Part shown: piece after piece, positions 32,833 to 43,284 of the stretch
Layout of the letters: every line of letters begins with the position of its first letter
Position numbering within the stretch: the first letter of the stretch is position 1
Source of the DNA: Acanthosepion esculentum
Lineage: Eukaryota; Mollusca; Cephalopoda; Sepiida; Sepiidae
Direction: 5' to 3'
Assembly: GCA_964036315.1 (NCBI GenBank)
Contig: OZ038510.1
Coordinates: forward strand, 85,805,573-85,869,572
DNA length: 64,000 bases
The notes under the pieces: model-generated
Seen by the model: only the letters and a program-made list of their open reading frames with translations
Told to the model about the DNA's origin: nothing
Database searches by the model: none
Translations under genes and position numbers: made by a program

Positions 32833-32981
32833 AAATATATAGAAAATAGTAAAGAACTCCTTAGGTAAATAATCCGAAGTTCTTTAGTATTTTTGTTTTT
32901 CTTTTTAAAAAACCAGTGCTAGAGACAAAAGTGGAGCCTAAATGTAATTATTTATTTAAAAATATGATTCCTCCGCTACAC

Positions 32982-32994
32982 ACACACATACATA

Positions 32995-33047
<53 letters not shown>
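32982..33047. repeat. (CA)n/(TA)n microsatellite
   Basis: Short CA run then about 24 TA units. Confidence 0.95.
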
Positions 33048-33050
<3 letters not shown>

Positions 33051-33099
33051 GGTTTCCAGCACATATACATAGAAACTTCGTGCTTCATATCTGCATTTA

Positions 33100-33230
33100 G
33101 CAGGTACCTCGACGTAATGTAATGGTTAACAAGGTTGTCTTCCAAAAACAATTACGAATGAGTAGTGAGTTAGATCCTTACTGGGTGCTCCATACGTCTA
33201 AGCTACGCTTAGAAACCACTATATCTACAT
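33100..33230 (+). mobile_element. tRNA-headed SINE family D, single copy
   Basis: A-box-like TAATGGTTAACAAGG, then B-box-like GAGTTAGATCCTTACTGG and GTGCTCCATA. Same order as the tandem set at 49.7-50.1 kb, followed by AAGCTACGCTTAGAAA as there. Confidence 0.65.
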
Positions 33231-33789
33231 TTAGGTTAAATATTATTTTTTTTTTGTTTGTTGCTGCTGTTTTTTATTTGTTTTTTGGTGGGTTTTTTTT
33301 GTGGGGAGGGGTCTTTTTGCCTTTTGTTCCGTTGTTGTTGTTTTTTTAATTTCCGAAATGATCTGCAATAAATAAAGTTTTATATCCCCCTCAAACGCAA
33401 TTCGCGAATCCAGATTTTTATTTGGTGGAGTAAAAGCGCGAAGATCTGTAACGAAATACACTGGCGAGACATAAATCTCTTCAATCGTAAAGCCATGTGT
33501 TTTAGTGATAATGGAAGGCGTCGTTAGATTTAAAAGGCACAATGTAATTAAGTATCGTAATTGCATTAGCTCATGGATTATAGCCTGAAGTTAAAGAGGT
33601 GACACTTCGACTTTTATCGACTTCTTTCCTGAGGCGAAGACGTATTTTCCGTCTATCCCAAGCCAAAATGGCTAAACAAAAGAAAACTCGAAAATCGGTG
33701 TTTATTTTCCAAATCCAGGGTTGGAATTTTCCGTTTAAGGCAAGTCACTAACATCAACGAAATTGAATTTATTTCACGGGTTCTTGTGT
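33231..33789. other. No recognisable gene
   Basis: T-rich tract at 33245-33350, otherwise unremarkable. Confidence 0.4.
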
Positions 33790-34378
33790 TCACATCAGGT
33801 ATATGGCGTTAATTACAAACAATGAAAAAATGTCTTCTTAAATTTGCAGCACCTTCCTCAGTATCCACATTATTATGCAGATTTTATTATTTTTTATGAT
33901 CGCATCAGGTGTATGGTATTATTACAGAGAATCAAAAAAGTCTTCTCAAATTTCCAGCACCTCCTTCAGTATCCTGATTATTATGTAAATTTCAGTATCC
34001 TGATATGACAACAATTCGTCACAAATTTGCAGTACCTTCCTCAGTATCTACATTATTATGCAGATTTTAATGCTTTGTATGATCATAGAGACTAAGGTGT
34101 CAAGTCATCACAGACTTTCAAAATCTCGTATCCTAATTAAGTAAACGTCATAGATTTGCATGGGCGCGTCAGATGACTCAGGGTCATTACAAAAACATTC
34201 TCAAATTTCTAAAACCTTCGCCAGGATCAACAATCTATTAACAATTTCCAGAATCTTCTTCAACATCGTAATTATGCAAATTTCATCGATTTTCATGTCC
34301 ACATGAGATGACATATCGTTCTTACAGAGGATAATGAGACATGTATTCTCAGTCTTCTAAAATCTTCCTCAGTATTCT
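33790..34378. repeat. Diverged tandem repeat (about 110 bp), left part
   Basis: Repeated words TCAAATTTCCAGCACC, TTCCTCAGTATCC and ATTATTATGCAGATTTT recur at about 33835, 33950, 34025, 34200 and 34360. One more unit appears at 35068-35112, after the LINE, so a LINE insertion splits the array. Confidence 0.7.
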
Positions 34379-34394
34379 TTTTTTTTTCTTTTTT

Positions 34395-35012
34395 TTTTTA
34401 AGCGTTTCACCCCAAGCAAGGCGGGAAGCCACTAGCACGCAAGGGGTTACAGAGAATTGGAGCTAGAGCAAATAGGAGTGATAGAGGAAAGGATGAAGAG
34501 AAGGATAGGGGCTAGATCAGGGCATTTGGAGACGTCGATTGACATTACATTTGAATAGTTGGAGATTATAGCTATCAGGGAAACAGGAAGAGGGGAGGGA
34601 GTTCCACAGGTGAGAGGTGCGAGACATGAAGCTATTGGAGTAGAAGAAACGGCTACATTTAACAGCTTTGACAGTGAAAGGATGTGAGCGAGATGCCAGC
34701 CTAGTAGAACGCTTAAATTCATGAAGTCTTGGAACGAGCGAAAGCAGCTCCTCGGAGCAGTTACCAAGATAGTATTTGTAAAAAAGACACAGGGAGGCGA
34801 CGGCACGTCTGTGAGAGAGCGACTGCAGACGAGATGCCAGAGCAGGACCAATTACGTTGCATATCCGTCTCTGGATCTTATCAAGAACCTTGATAGGGGC
34901 TCCAGACCATATATGGCAGCAATATTCCATGCAAGGACAAATGGTTGATTTGTAGATTTGAAGGATCGACTCCGGCGAGAAAAATTTCCTGGCACGGCGC
35001 AGGGAGCCAACT
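34395..35012 (-). pseudogene. CR1/jockey-like LINE C-terminal region, copy with one UTR unit
   Basis: Tail at 34400-34445, one 3' UTR unit, then antisense coding. The minus frame 34930-34517 reads MEYCCHIWSGAP, VLDKIQRRICNVIGP, RLQSLSHRRAVASLCLFYKYYLGNCSEELLSL, FYSNSFMSRTSHLWNSLP and LFKCNVNRRLQ. This is the segment after the RT fingers/palm in CR1/L2/jockey LINEs (EY-x-x-x-W then LE/LD-x-IQRR, then WN-x-LP). The RT core is missing, cut at 35012. An overlapping frame (134 codons) is a shadow. Confidence 0.85.
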
Positions 35013-35054
35013 AATTCTTATAATGAGATAACAATATTTATCACTGGGAATCGA

Positions 35055-35117
35055 GTAACAACCATCTTCCCAAATTTCCAGCACCTTACTCAGTATCCTA
35101 ATTATTATGTGAGCTGC
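35055..35117. repeat. Right-hand unit of the split tandem repeat
   Basis: AAATTTCCAGCACCTTACTC and AGTATCCTAATTATTATG match the array left of the LINE. Confidence 0.65.
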
Positions 35118-35430
35118 ACGGATTATGGAATGTTACTTTTGCACATCTATCTAATCCGAAATCCATACCTATGTCATCGCTGAAACGTTTTACAGTATTG
35201 AGGATAATCTTCAACTCATTGTCGTCTTTGGCAAATATTTTGAGATCATCCATGTAGAAGAGGTTGTTAATCATTTCCCTTTTACTTTGTATCCATAGTT
35301 ATTACAGCTTAGTTTATGTGAAAGGGGGATTAAGGACAGACTGGACAAAAGGGGCGAGAGGGAGCCCCCTTGAAAGGTTCCTCGTCGGATATTCAAACAA
35401 CTGGAAGTGGTAGTACCTCTGGCGTAATTT
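35118..35430 (-). pseudogene. RLE-type LINE reverse transcriptase palm fragment
   Basis: Minus strand: LNIRRGTFQGGSLSPLLS and LIPLSHKLS, the FQG-x-SLSPLL and LIPLS motifs. After one frameshift: NNLFYMDDLKIFAKDDNE, the catalytic (F/Y)-x-DD box as YMDD, then KRFSDDIGMDFGLDRCAK. Downstream endonuclease is not attached. The 69-codon frame at 35271 covers only part and its first third is flanking LINE sequence. Confidence 0.85.
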
Positions 35431-35435
35431 TTTTT

Positions 35436-36235
35436 TTCTTTAAGCTTATCACCCCAAGCAAGGCTGGAAGCCACTAACACGCAAGGGGTTACAGAAGGCT
35501 TGGAGGAAGAGCAGATAGGAGTGGTAAAGGAGAGGATGTGGAGAAAGATAGTGGATCGATCAAGGCAAGGGGGTTACAGAAGATTTGGAGCGAGAGCAGA
35601 TAGGAATGAAAGGGGAAAGGATGTGGAGAAGGGAAGTGGATAGATCAAGGCAACTGGAGATGTCGATTGACGTTACACTTAAATAGTTGGAGATTGTATT
35701 TGTCAGGGAAACATGAATAAGGAAGGGAGTTCCACAGGCGAGATGTGCGAGACATGAAGCTATTGGAGTAGAAGAGACGTCTACATCTAACAGTTTCGAC
35801 GGTGAAGGGGTGGGAACGGGATGCCAGCCTCGTAGGACGTTTAAATTCATGAGGCCTAGGAACCAGCGAAAGCAGCTCCTCGGAGCAATTACCGTGAAAG
35901 TATTTGTAAGAAAGACAGAGCGAGGCAACGTCGCGTCTGTGAGAGAGCGGCTGCAGACGTGATGACAGATCGGGGCCAATCACATTGCATATCCGTCTCT
36001 GGATCTTATCAAGGACCCTGAGGCAAACAGCAGGGGCTCCAGACCATATATGGCAGCAATACTCCATGCAAGGGCGAATGGCCGATTTATAGATTTGGAG
36101 GATCGATTCCGGGGAGAAAAATTTCCTGGCTCGGCACAGGGAGCCAACTTTCCTTGCGGAGGATGATGCAATTGACTCGATGTATTTGTTATAATATGGT
36201 TTTCCACAGTTCCACATTATATTTAGGAATATTTA
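35436..36235 (-). pseudogene. CR1/jockey-like LINE C-terminal region, longer copy with two UTR units
   Basis: The 190-codon minus frame (36217-35645) begins YNKYIESIASSSARKVGSL, then ILQIYKSAIRPCMEYCCHIW, VLDKIQRRICNVIGPDLS, RRDVASLCLSYKYFHGNC, FYSNSFMSRTSRLWNSLP and CFPDKYNLQLFKCNVNRH. It is open throughout, so decay is recent, but it lacks RT and endonuclease. Two 3' UTR units precede the tail at 35445. Close relative of the copies at 34.4 and 6.5 kb. Confidence 0.88.
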
Positions 36236-36249
36236 CTATCACCGAGGAG

Positions 36250-36770
36250 GCTTTGTACGTTTACAAAGCCTTAAGGGTCCAAGAGTGTGGCACACTGGGA
36301 AGTGATTTGATATAGGACGGTAAGTGCGACACTGAGATCCGTAGACATACTGGAATGGCCAAGGTACGCTTTCCAAAAGCTGGACAGAGTATTGCGAGAC
36401 AGGTGAATTTCTTTGGTAACAAATAAAAGAGTTACGTAACATCTGTCCTCATTTACGGCAGTGAATGTTGGACGGTCTCCCCAAAGATGAAGAAGAGACA
36501 CGAGGCGATGTGGTTATACAGAAGGATGCTGATGATATCATGGGCCGAGCGTGTGAGTAACGATGAGGTCTTGGAAAGGATTCAAACAAGGAAGAGGCTT
36601 ACACTTAACATCAGGAAGAGGCAGCTGAAGTTTCTGGAACACGTAATAAGAAAGGAGGGTCTGGAGAATCTGATACTCACAGGTTGAATAGAAGGAAAAG
36701 AGAGACAAGGGAAAGCCACGCATGACATACTTGGCGGGCTTGAGCAAGTGGATGACAGAACAGAATATTT
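36250..36770 (+). pseudogene. RTE-like LINE C-terminus, copy 1 of 3
   Basis: Frames read MAKVRF-like residues, then GSECWTVSPKMKKRHEAMWLY, RRMLMISWAERVSNDEVLER, NIRKRQLKFLEHVIRKEGLE and LILTG. An ECWT...W-YRRML-x-ISW...V-L-NIRKRQL-FL-H order follows the RT in RTE-like endonuclease-RT elements. At 36684 the LTG is followed by a stop instead of the Q-I-E-G run. 36268-36540 is nearly identical to 37615-37890. Confidence 0.8.
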
Positions 36771-37612
36771 GGGAAATATATCAGAATAATTAAGAACCTA
36801 TACTGGCAGCAAACAGACTGCATACGCATAGAGAATGAGTTCAGCCAATATACAAAAATAGAAAGGGGCGTAAGGCAAGGATGTGTCTTCTCACCGGACT
36901 TATTCAATCTATACAGCGAGGTAATTCTGAGAGAATTGGAAATCCTACCGAGGTTCATCTTTGAGGGCCACAATCTTACTAACATATGATACGCAGATGA
37001 CACAGTAACCGATAGTAGACACGGAAAAGAAATTACAAAATTCCCTACAGAAGGTAGCAAAGAAGAGTGAGAAGAAGGGACTAAGCATAAACTACAAAAC
37101 AGAATGTAAAAGGATGCGATTTGCGGGTCGGGGACACTAAATTCAAGCAGGAAGTTGAAATATCTGAGAAGTGTTTTGATACAAGACGTTAAGCGCGGCA
37201 CTGAGATCCGTAGACGTATTGGGATGGCCAAGGACGTATTTCAGAAGCTGGGCAGAGTATTGCGATATAGGAGGATTTGTTTGGTAACAAAGAAAAGAAT
37301 ACTGAGCTGTTACGTAACATCTGTCCGCCTTTACGGCACCGAATGTTGGACGGTCTCCTCAATGATGAAGAAGAGACACGAGGCGATTTGGTTATACAGA
37401 AGGATGCTGATGATATCATGGGCCGAGCGGGTGAGTAACGATGAGGTCTTGGAAAGGATTCAAACAAGGAGGAGGCTTGCACTTAACATCAGGAAGAGGC
37501 AGCTGAAGTTTCTGGAACACGTAATAAGAAAGGAGGGCCTGGAGATTCTTATACTCACAGGTTGAATAGAAGGAAAGCAACGCGAGACATACCTGGCGGG
37601 CTTGAGCATTTC
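36771..37612 (+). pseudogene. RTE-like LINE RT and C-terminus, copy 2 of 3
   Basis: Shifting frames: QYTKIERGVRQGCVFSPDLFN, then (after a stop) YADDTV, the catalytic box, then KKGLSINYKTECK. The 136-codon frame 37155-37565 reads YLRSVLIQDVKRGTEIRRRI, GMAKDVFQKLGRVLR, TSVRLYGTECWTVSS, YRRMLMISWAERVSNDEVLE and NIRKRQLKFLEHV. RQGC-x-(F/L)SP and YADD identify the RT palm. Ends abruptly at GAGCA before the next copy. Confidence 0.85.
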
Positions 37613-38205
37613 CAAAGCCTTAAGGGTCCAAGAGTGTGGCACACTGGGAAGTGATTTGATATAGGACGGTAAGTGCGACACTGAGATCCGTAGACGTATT
37701 GGGATGGTCAAGGTACGCATCATTCCAAAAGCTGGACAGAGTATTGCGAGACAGGAGGATTTCTTTGGTAACAAATAAAAGAGTTACGTGACATCTGTCC
37801 TCATTTACGGCAGTGAATGTTGGACGGTCTCCCCAAAGATGAAGAAGAGACACGAGGCGATGTGGTTATACAGAAGGATGCTGTGGATATCATGGGTCGA
37901 GCGTGTGAGTAAAGATGAGGTCTTGGAAAGGATGAAAACAAGGAGGAGGCTTGCACTTAACATCAGGAAGAGGCAGCTGAAGTTTTTTGGGACACGGAAG
38001 GAGGGTCTGGAGAATCTGATACTCACAGGTCAAATAGAAGGAAAGCAACGCGAGGCATACCTGGCGGGCTTGAGCAAGTGGATGACAGAACGTGGTCTAG
38101 GGAAAGTGGCAGAAGGATGAAACTTATTGAGAGCTACAAGGGATAGGGGGAAGTGAAGAGACATGATCGCCTACGTCCTGAAAGGACGCGACACATAAAA
38201 AGAAA
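37613..38205 (+). pseudogene. RTE-like LINE C-terminus, copy 3 of 3
   Basis: As copy 1 but 3' complete: LTGQIEGKQREAYLAGLSKW, MTERGLGKVAEG, then after a stop LLRATRDRGK and MIAYVLKGRDT with stop near 38191. The start AGCCTTAAGGGTCCAAGAG matches that of copy 1 at 36268, giving a duplication offset of about 1347 bases. Confidence 0.82.
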
Positions 38206-38399
38206 AAAGATCCACGCTGTGTCGAGATTTCTACCTTTTTTCCTTCAATTTTGCAGGATCATTTTATTTATTATTTGTGGATCTCTACAACCATATATGA
38301 TCAATTTATATTATTATTATTTGCGTATGTTATGTTTCCTGCTTTGTATCCTGTAGAGCCGGGTCCAAACTATGGTCCCTTAGACCCTATAAGATAATT
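38206..38399. other. Likely 3' UTR of the RTE-like LINE; no gene
   Basis: T-rich with GTATCCTG; no coding motif. Confidence 0.4.
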
Positions 38400-38999
38400 G
38401 TCATTTAACTGATAGCATTTTTCTTAGTATATGGAATGTTCCTAGTAGGGCGATTTTCTGGGTATCTTGTATGTTGATGTTACCTGGACCACTGTTAGTA
38501 AAATTGTCCATTCCTTTTCTCACGAGGCCCAGAGCTCCGATTACTAGTCTTCCTTCCCCCCACATCCTGTTAATCTCGATTTCCAGGTATTTGTATTTGG
38601 ACAATTTCTCGATAATGGAGGCGTTTCTCTCAGATGCGTACTGCTATGTCAATAAACATACTCTTCCTGAATTTCTTGTCAGGAAATATCACCTCTGTCG
38701 GCTTTTATTTCCCAATCAGTTTGAATTGGCATGTCCCAGAAAATAGTTACATCTTTATTTTGGGTAACTATGTCATGTTAGTGCTCATACCATCTCTCAG
38801 TGGTTTCGATTTTGTGCTTCTTGCATATCTTCCAGTGTACATGGGGCGCTACCTTGTTATGTCTTTGGGTATAGTGATTTTTTTTTTTTAGTTCCAGACA
38901 TCCTGAGATAATGTCATATTTTCTGCAGATCCTGCATTTCGGGTTAGTTCCATCCTGGATCATGTGACAGTGATAGAATTTAGTTTCAGTCTTTTTTGG
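38400..38999 (-). pseudogene. RLE-type LINE zinc knuckle and endonuclease region, decayed
   Basis: Minus strand: DGTNPKCRICRKYD then IISGC, a zinc knuckle with about four residues including the H deleted. Then HVHWKICKKHKIE, TERWYEH and stop, VTIFWDMPIQTD, KADRGDI (RPD expected, so the catalytic P is G). A shifted FIDIA, then EKLSKYKYLEIEINRMW, IGALGLVRKG and QKIALLGTFHILRKMLS end it. Same protein as at 2.86-3.6 kb, but broken. A GC-rich insert at 39000-39190 cuts its 5' side. Confidence 0.82.
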
Positions 39000-39195
39000 A
39001 CGACTCAGCTAGCCGGTCGAACTCTCTGCCTCTGGGCAGGGAGGAACCCGGACGAGGCTCCGCCGAAGGGCAGAGCCTCGTTCGGGGAGGTTGACCAACC
39101 CGATCCCGTTTATACGGGTTCTACGAGCAATTTTTGCCCGAGACTACGGGCTCGGAAAGCCCACATTAAACCGGCCTTGTGCCACATTTGATACA
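39000..39195. other. GC-rich insert with imperfect hairpin
   Basis: GACGAGGCTCCGCC and GGCAGAGCCTCGTTC form an inverted pair. It ends CGGCCTTGTGCCACAT, a word shared with the SINE bodies at 13.5, 44.4, 49.8 and 63.3 kb. Probably a SINE-type insertion in the RLE LINE. Confidence 0.5.
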
Positions 39196-39460
39196 CGTGG
39201 GCGTGTTAATGAACATCATGATAGAATCTAGTTGCGAGGCTTTAGTCCTGAGCTGCAATAATTAGGTCTTCTGTCTCAGCTTTCAAATCAGTGCTCTTCA
39301 GCCACTGATGTGTTTTCTGTTGGTCCACATCTGATTCTTTCGTTCTTTTTAGCTATTTACCATGCAACGCCTTGTTACCCCAGGGTTTTTTTTTATTATT
39401 TATTTATTTTTTTTTAATTTTATTTTATTTATTTATTTATTGTAATTTCATTTGACAAAG

Positions 39461-39700
39461 TTATTTTACTATCTGTTTTACTTGTTTGACATCGATGGGA
39501 TTCGATTCGTTTTGTGTTGGTAGGGTTTCAGGTATATTACGCTGTTTCTTGAAGAGTGCAGCTTCTTTGTTGATCCAGTGGATTTGATGTTTTACTATTT
39601 GTAGGAGAGGGTCATTGATTATAGTGACGTATGATTCCTTCCAATTGTAGTAGATTTTAGACTGAGTTAAGCTTGAATTAGACCTCGCCACCCGAAAGCT
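39461..39700 (-). pseudogene. Possible RLE LINE coding remnant
   Basis: The 76-codon minus frame is rich in K, N and Q. It lies between two RLE fragments in the same orientation (38.4-39.0 and 39.9-40.3 kb). No motif fixes its family; the call rests on position. Confidence 0.3.
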
Positions 39701-39867
39701 CTTGGTACATACAGCCGATCAACATCTGATTTTGAGTGGTGCATCTTCATTTTGGCAATCATTTTTCTGGTGTTTAATATCATTCAACTTCCATTTAATA
39801 ATGTTGAAGCTCGATGTTACTAAGGGGTATAGTTAAGGAGTTAATAGTCTTCATTACTTACTTCTGA

Positions 39868-40096
39868 ACCTATTATTATTATTATTATTATTATTATCAG
39901 TATTATTATCATTATTATTATAATGTAATGTTATTTCACCTATTGTTTCTACGATCGTTGCCGAGTCAGCGTATATAAGATGATAAATTTACCTCAGGTT
40001 CATAGGTCTTTCCATTTCGTTCCTTATTTTTCTAATTTTTTGCTTAGCGAGGTTCATGGTTTCCTTCACTTAACGGTTCGTTCTTACTTCTGAAAC

Positions 40097-40127
<31 letters not shown>

Positions 40128-40335
40128 ATGTAATGTTATTTCATCTATTGTTTCTACGGTCGTTGCCGAGGCTGCGTATATAAGATGATCAATTTCCCTC
40201 AGGTTGATAGGTCTTTCCATTTCTTCCCTTATTTTTGTAATTACTTGCTTAAAGATGTTGACAATTTCCTTCAGTTGACCGTTCTTTCTTACTTTTGGAA
40301 TTATTATTATTGTTATTATTATTATTATTTTTGTT
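39868..40335 (-). pseudogene. RLE-type LINE linker region duplicated in tandem, with (ATT)n
   Basis: Minus strand: LKEIVNIFKQVITKIREEME, RPINLREIDHLIYAASATTV and ETIDEITL, then N codons from the trinucleotide repeat. A second, more decayed copy reads IRKIRNEMERPMNLR, stop, IYHLIYADSATIV, TIGEITLHY. The repeat unit is about 245 bases including an (ATT)n block. This resembles the region upstream of the RT in RLE-type elements (I-x-x-LIYAAA), a family-level match from memory. Confidence 0.6.
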
Positions 40336-40336
40336 G

Positions 40337-40377
<41 letters not shown>

Positions 40378-40380
40378 GTC
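40304..40380. repeat. (ATT)n microsatellite
   Basis: ATT units with GTT interruptions. The sense frame read as Y/C repeats is spurious. Confidence 0.9.
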
Positions 40381-40664
40381 CCTTTGATAATTTCTTAGCC
40401 ATTTACTTACTTAGCGCGTACGTTACGCCGTGACATTGTTTCATAAATTATGGAAGACTGGCCATAAAGACTGTTGTGACCAAGTAAATTGTTAAGTAAT
40501 AAGAAAAACCAGATTTTCAAATATATCGTATATTAAACAGTAAGTTTACCAGACGATTATTACACGACTAGTGAGAGTGTATCGCATGAAGCAGCAATCA
40601 ATATATTCACTGTTCCCCGAACATTCTCGCCTACTAATTTTATAGTAGGCGGATGACTCTAACA

Positions 40665-40860
40665 TAGACTGTTAAGAGGGAGGACACCACAACAGAGACC
40701 GAGGAAACTAGCGCTTACCCTGTCTAACATGCTTTTGTAAATTGTTGGCAGAACATGGATTAGGGTAGATGACAGAAAGACAAAATTTATTAAGATCTAC
40801 TAAGGACAGGAAATTGTGGTGAGCCATTATCGTCCACGTTCTGAATGGCCAAGGTATATA
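40665..40860 (+). mobile_element. RTE-like LINE extreme C-terminus
   Basis: LAEHGLG, stop, MTERQNLLRSTKDRKLW, stop, IIVHVLNGQG: the GLG...LLR-TKDRKLW-x-x-I-H-L-G closing block with two stops. Only the last 60 or so codons. Confidence 0.65.
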
Positions 40861-41264
40861 CAAGAATGAAGTATTTGATAAGAATGTGATAAAAACGGAG
40901 AGTGAGTGCTATAGAGCATTATAAAGACTAACATCTTTACCTCGCCACAATTTTCGGGACACTTATTAACCTTATATCACAGTTTTCAATATTCAAGATT
41001 TTAAACACCTTTATAGATTATAATCGTTATAAAAGTGATACTGAAACGCCCGGTTCGTTCAAAAGTGATGCGTTCTTTATCTAGCGTTTATTCATACCTT
41101 ATTCATTTATTTACATTGGTTTCATCTCACCTAACCTTGGACAAGAGACCAGATCTTGTCAACGAATATAGATCTACAAGATATGGAATATCTTTCTAGC
41201 TGACGAAAAAATGAAATAGTAAAAGTTTAATAAATAAATAAATATTTATGCTAAGGTAATAGTA
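40861..41264. other. No recognisable gene
   Basis: AT-rich; nothing identified. Confidence 0.4.
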
Positions 41265-41425
41265 ATATTAGCCGTTTCCTTATTAGGAAACATTCGGCAG
41301 TCATTGACTGATAAGCCAGTACTACTAAAGTTACGCTTTATTTTACCCCTAGCTATCGGGTCGGGATCAAAGTGTAGTAACTGTCTTCGGACGGATAAAC
41401 TATATTTGATCTCTCAACTCTTCGC
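41265..41425 (+). mobile_element. U2-like segment in a dispersed repeat, copy 1
   Basis: GCCGTTTCCTTATTAGGAAA and GTCATTGACTGATAAGCC are followed by GGATCAAAGTGTAGTAACTG, close to U2 nt 18-38. A related arrangement at 44.48-44.60 kb has the U2-like AAGTGTAGTATCTGTTC beside TCATTGACTGAGTAGCC. The shared flanks mean the U2 piece moved as part of a larger repeat. Confidence 0.5.
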
Positions 41426-41479
41426 CATGGTACCTACAGTTTTTGAATTTAAGCGCATCACTAGACTTTAGTTTACAGT

Positions 41480-41745
41480 TAAGCTGTGAGATATAGCCGT
41501 AGGTTCTATGCTAACAGTTTCTTCTGTTGCACGTCTCGCTTGTGGACCCCGCTTCCGTCTCCATGCTTTCCAGCCAACTTTGATCTTTAAAAATTTAAAT
41601 ACAATGTCAATCGCTATCTACTGTCTTCCTGATTACTCTTTTTGATGTCGCTAATTAGTAATGTTTCCGTTTCTAATTCTTCTAAACTCAGTAAACCCTT
41701 GTGTCTCAGTAGCTTTACTGCCTTGCATGGGGTGAAACTGATTTT
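41480..41745 (+). mobile_element. CR1/jockey-like LINE C-terminus and conserved tail
   Basis: RFYANSFFCCTSRLWTPLPS, CFPANFDL, then shifted KYNVNRYLLSS. Followed by 3' UTR and the tail CTTGTGTCTCAGTAGC, TTTACTGCC, GGGGTGAAA. Same family as 1.5 and 59.7 kb. Confidence 0.7.
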
Positions 41746-41857
41746 TGAAAAAGACTAGTAGAACTGGTACAAGTTTTGATTACAGTATAAAATAGCATAT
41801 TGGTCGATAGATTTGAAGATAATGGGATAGACAGATACAAAGAAAGAATTATACACA

Positions 41858-41874
41858 CACACACACACACACAG

Positions 41875-41941
<67 letters not shown>
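41858..41941. repeat. (CA)n-(TA)n microsatellite
   Basis: About 9 CA units then about 32 TA units. Confidence 0.95.
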
Positions 41942-41942
<1 letters not shown>

Positions 41943-42197
41943 CAGCAAAAGATTACCTCATGTGGGTATAGTCTATTTCAAACAAGCACTGCTATGTGCC
42001 AGGTATCCTCAGCCCAATACTGTCTGGAAATGTTATTTTTTTTAATTTGGTTTAGATAGCGTTGTTGAAGACGTATGTGGCCGCTTAAGAGGGCGCCTCA
42101 GTTTAGATAAGGACTCTGGGTTGATGACCCTGGATCAATTTTAATATCTGATATTACTAGGATCCACCTGGATTATATACCAAAGGATCTATTACCT

Positions 42198-42201
<4 letters not shown>

Positions 42202-42288
<87 letters not shown>

Positions 42289-42300
42289 AGAGAGAGAGTG
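42202..42300. repeat. (TA)n-(GA)n microsatellite
   Basis: About 24 TA units, a short break, then GA units. Confidence 0.95.
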
Positions 42301-42476
42301 AAAGAAGATAATTTTAAAAAAAATAATATTGTCAAACGCTTAGTTTAATTTTCCGATGATATTTTTCTAAAGTGTCGGTCGAAAGGTACCTAAAATTTAA
42401 TTCGTCGTGATACTTTTGTATCGTTATTTTTATGCATAATATATGATCTCTTTTTAAAAGATCATTTTATCCTGGT

Positions 42477-42500
42477 GTATATATATATATATATATATAT
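42477..42500. repeat. (TA)n microsatellite
   Basis: Bounds SINE family B copy 1 at its tail side. Confidence 0.95.
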
Positions 42501-42501
42501 T

Positions 42502-42911
42502 CGACTCTCCCGTCGTATTCGATGTATGAGGGTCAAGCAGCTCAGTTCCTAGGAACTGACAGACCAGACACCAGCACATATGATTTAATTATAGTGGTGA
42601 AGGCTTTGTGCAGAACGAACCACACTTTTTGAAGGGCTGAATACAGAGACCTGGTGCACTATGTGCCACAAGGTCCCCAAATAACCCTCCGCAGGGTGTG
42701 AATTCAGAGTTGTCCTTCTCCTGGACCAGTTGCCATCCAAGGCTATAGAACGCAGTCTTTACTGCCATTTACCCATAGCTGGAGAGAGAATAAGAGGATT
42801 CATACCTTTTCCAAGGGTATATTAGCACGTACGTGAATCTAATGGATTCGACTGGAATTCGAACTTGGAGGTGCGGTGAAGTAATGGATAGCGGCTTGAA
42901 TTGAGGAATCG

Positions 42912-42914
<3 letters not shown>
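42502..42914 (-). mobile_element. tRNA-headed SINE family B, copy 1
   Basis: Minus strand: CCTCAATTCAAGCCGCTATC, then B-box-like AGTTCGAATTCCAGTCG, then GTGCTAATATACCC, TATAGCCTTGGATGGCAACT, ACCTTGTGGCACATAG, and an end with CGGGAGAGTCG. Head and early body match family A; the rest differs. (TA)n on both ends. Confidence 0.75.

Positions 42915-42958
<44 letters not shown>
42915..42958. repeat. (TA)n microsatellite between SINE copies
   Basis: About 20 units joining the head of copy 1 to the tail of copy 2. Confidence 0.95.
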
Positions 42959-42963
<5 letters not shown>

Positions 42964-43280
42964 ACTCTCCCGTCGAACTCGACGTATGAGGGTCAGACAG
43001 ATCAGTTCCCAGAAACTGAAAGCCCGACACCCACACAGGATTTGATTATAGTGGTGAAGGCTTTGTGAAGGGCCATCCACACTTTTTGGAGGGACGAATA
43101 CAGGGACCTGGTGCAACGAATGCCACAAGGTCCCCAAACAACCCTCCGCAGGTTTTGAATTCAGAGTTGTCCTTCTCCTAGACCAGTTGCCATCCAAGGC
43201 TATAGAACCCAGTCTGTCCTGCTATTTATCCATAGTTGGAGGGAGAAGAAGAGGATTCCCACCTTTCCCAAGGGTATTAG

Positions 43281-43284
<4 letters not shown>
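42959..43284 (-). mobile_element. SINE family B, copy 2
   Basis: Repeats GACTCTCCCGTCG, GAGGGTCAGACAG, TGCCACAAGGTCCCC and CAGTTGCCATCCAAGGC in the same order as copy 1. The head is replaced by (TA)n at 43285, so it is 5'-truncated. Confidence 0.75.

Noticed and set aside
34447..34851. 134-codon antisense frame as a separate gene
   Set aside because: Overlaps, in another frame, the LINE reading with clear CR1/jockey-like motifs.
37189..37482. Antisense 97-codon frame opposite RTE-like copy 2
   Set aside because: Shadow of the sense LINE coding.
39000..39195. CpG-island promoter
   Set aside because: Short GC-rich insert ending in a SINE word and interrupting a LINE; more likely a mobile insertion.
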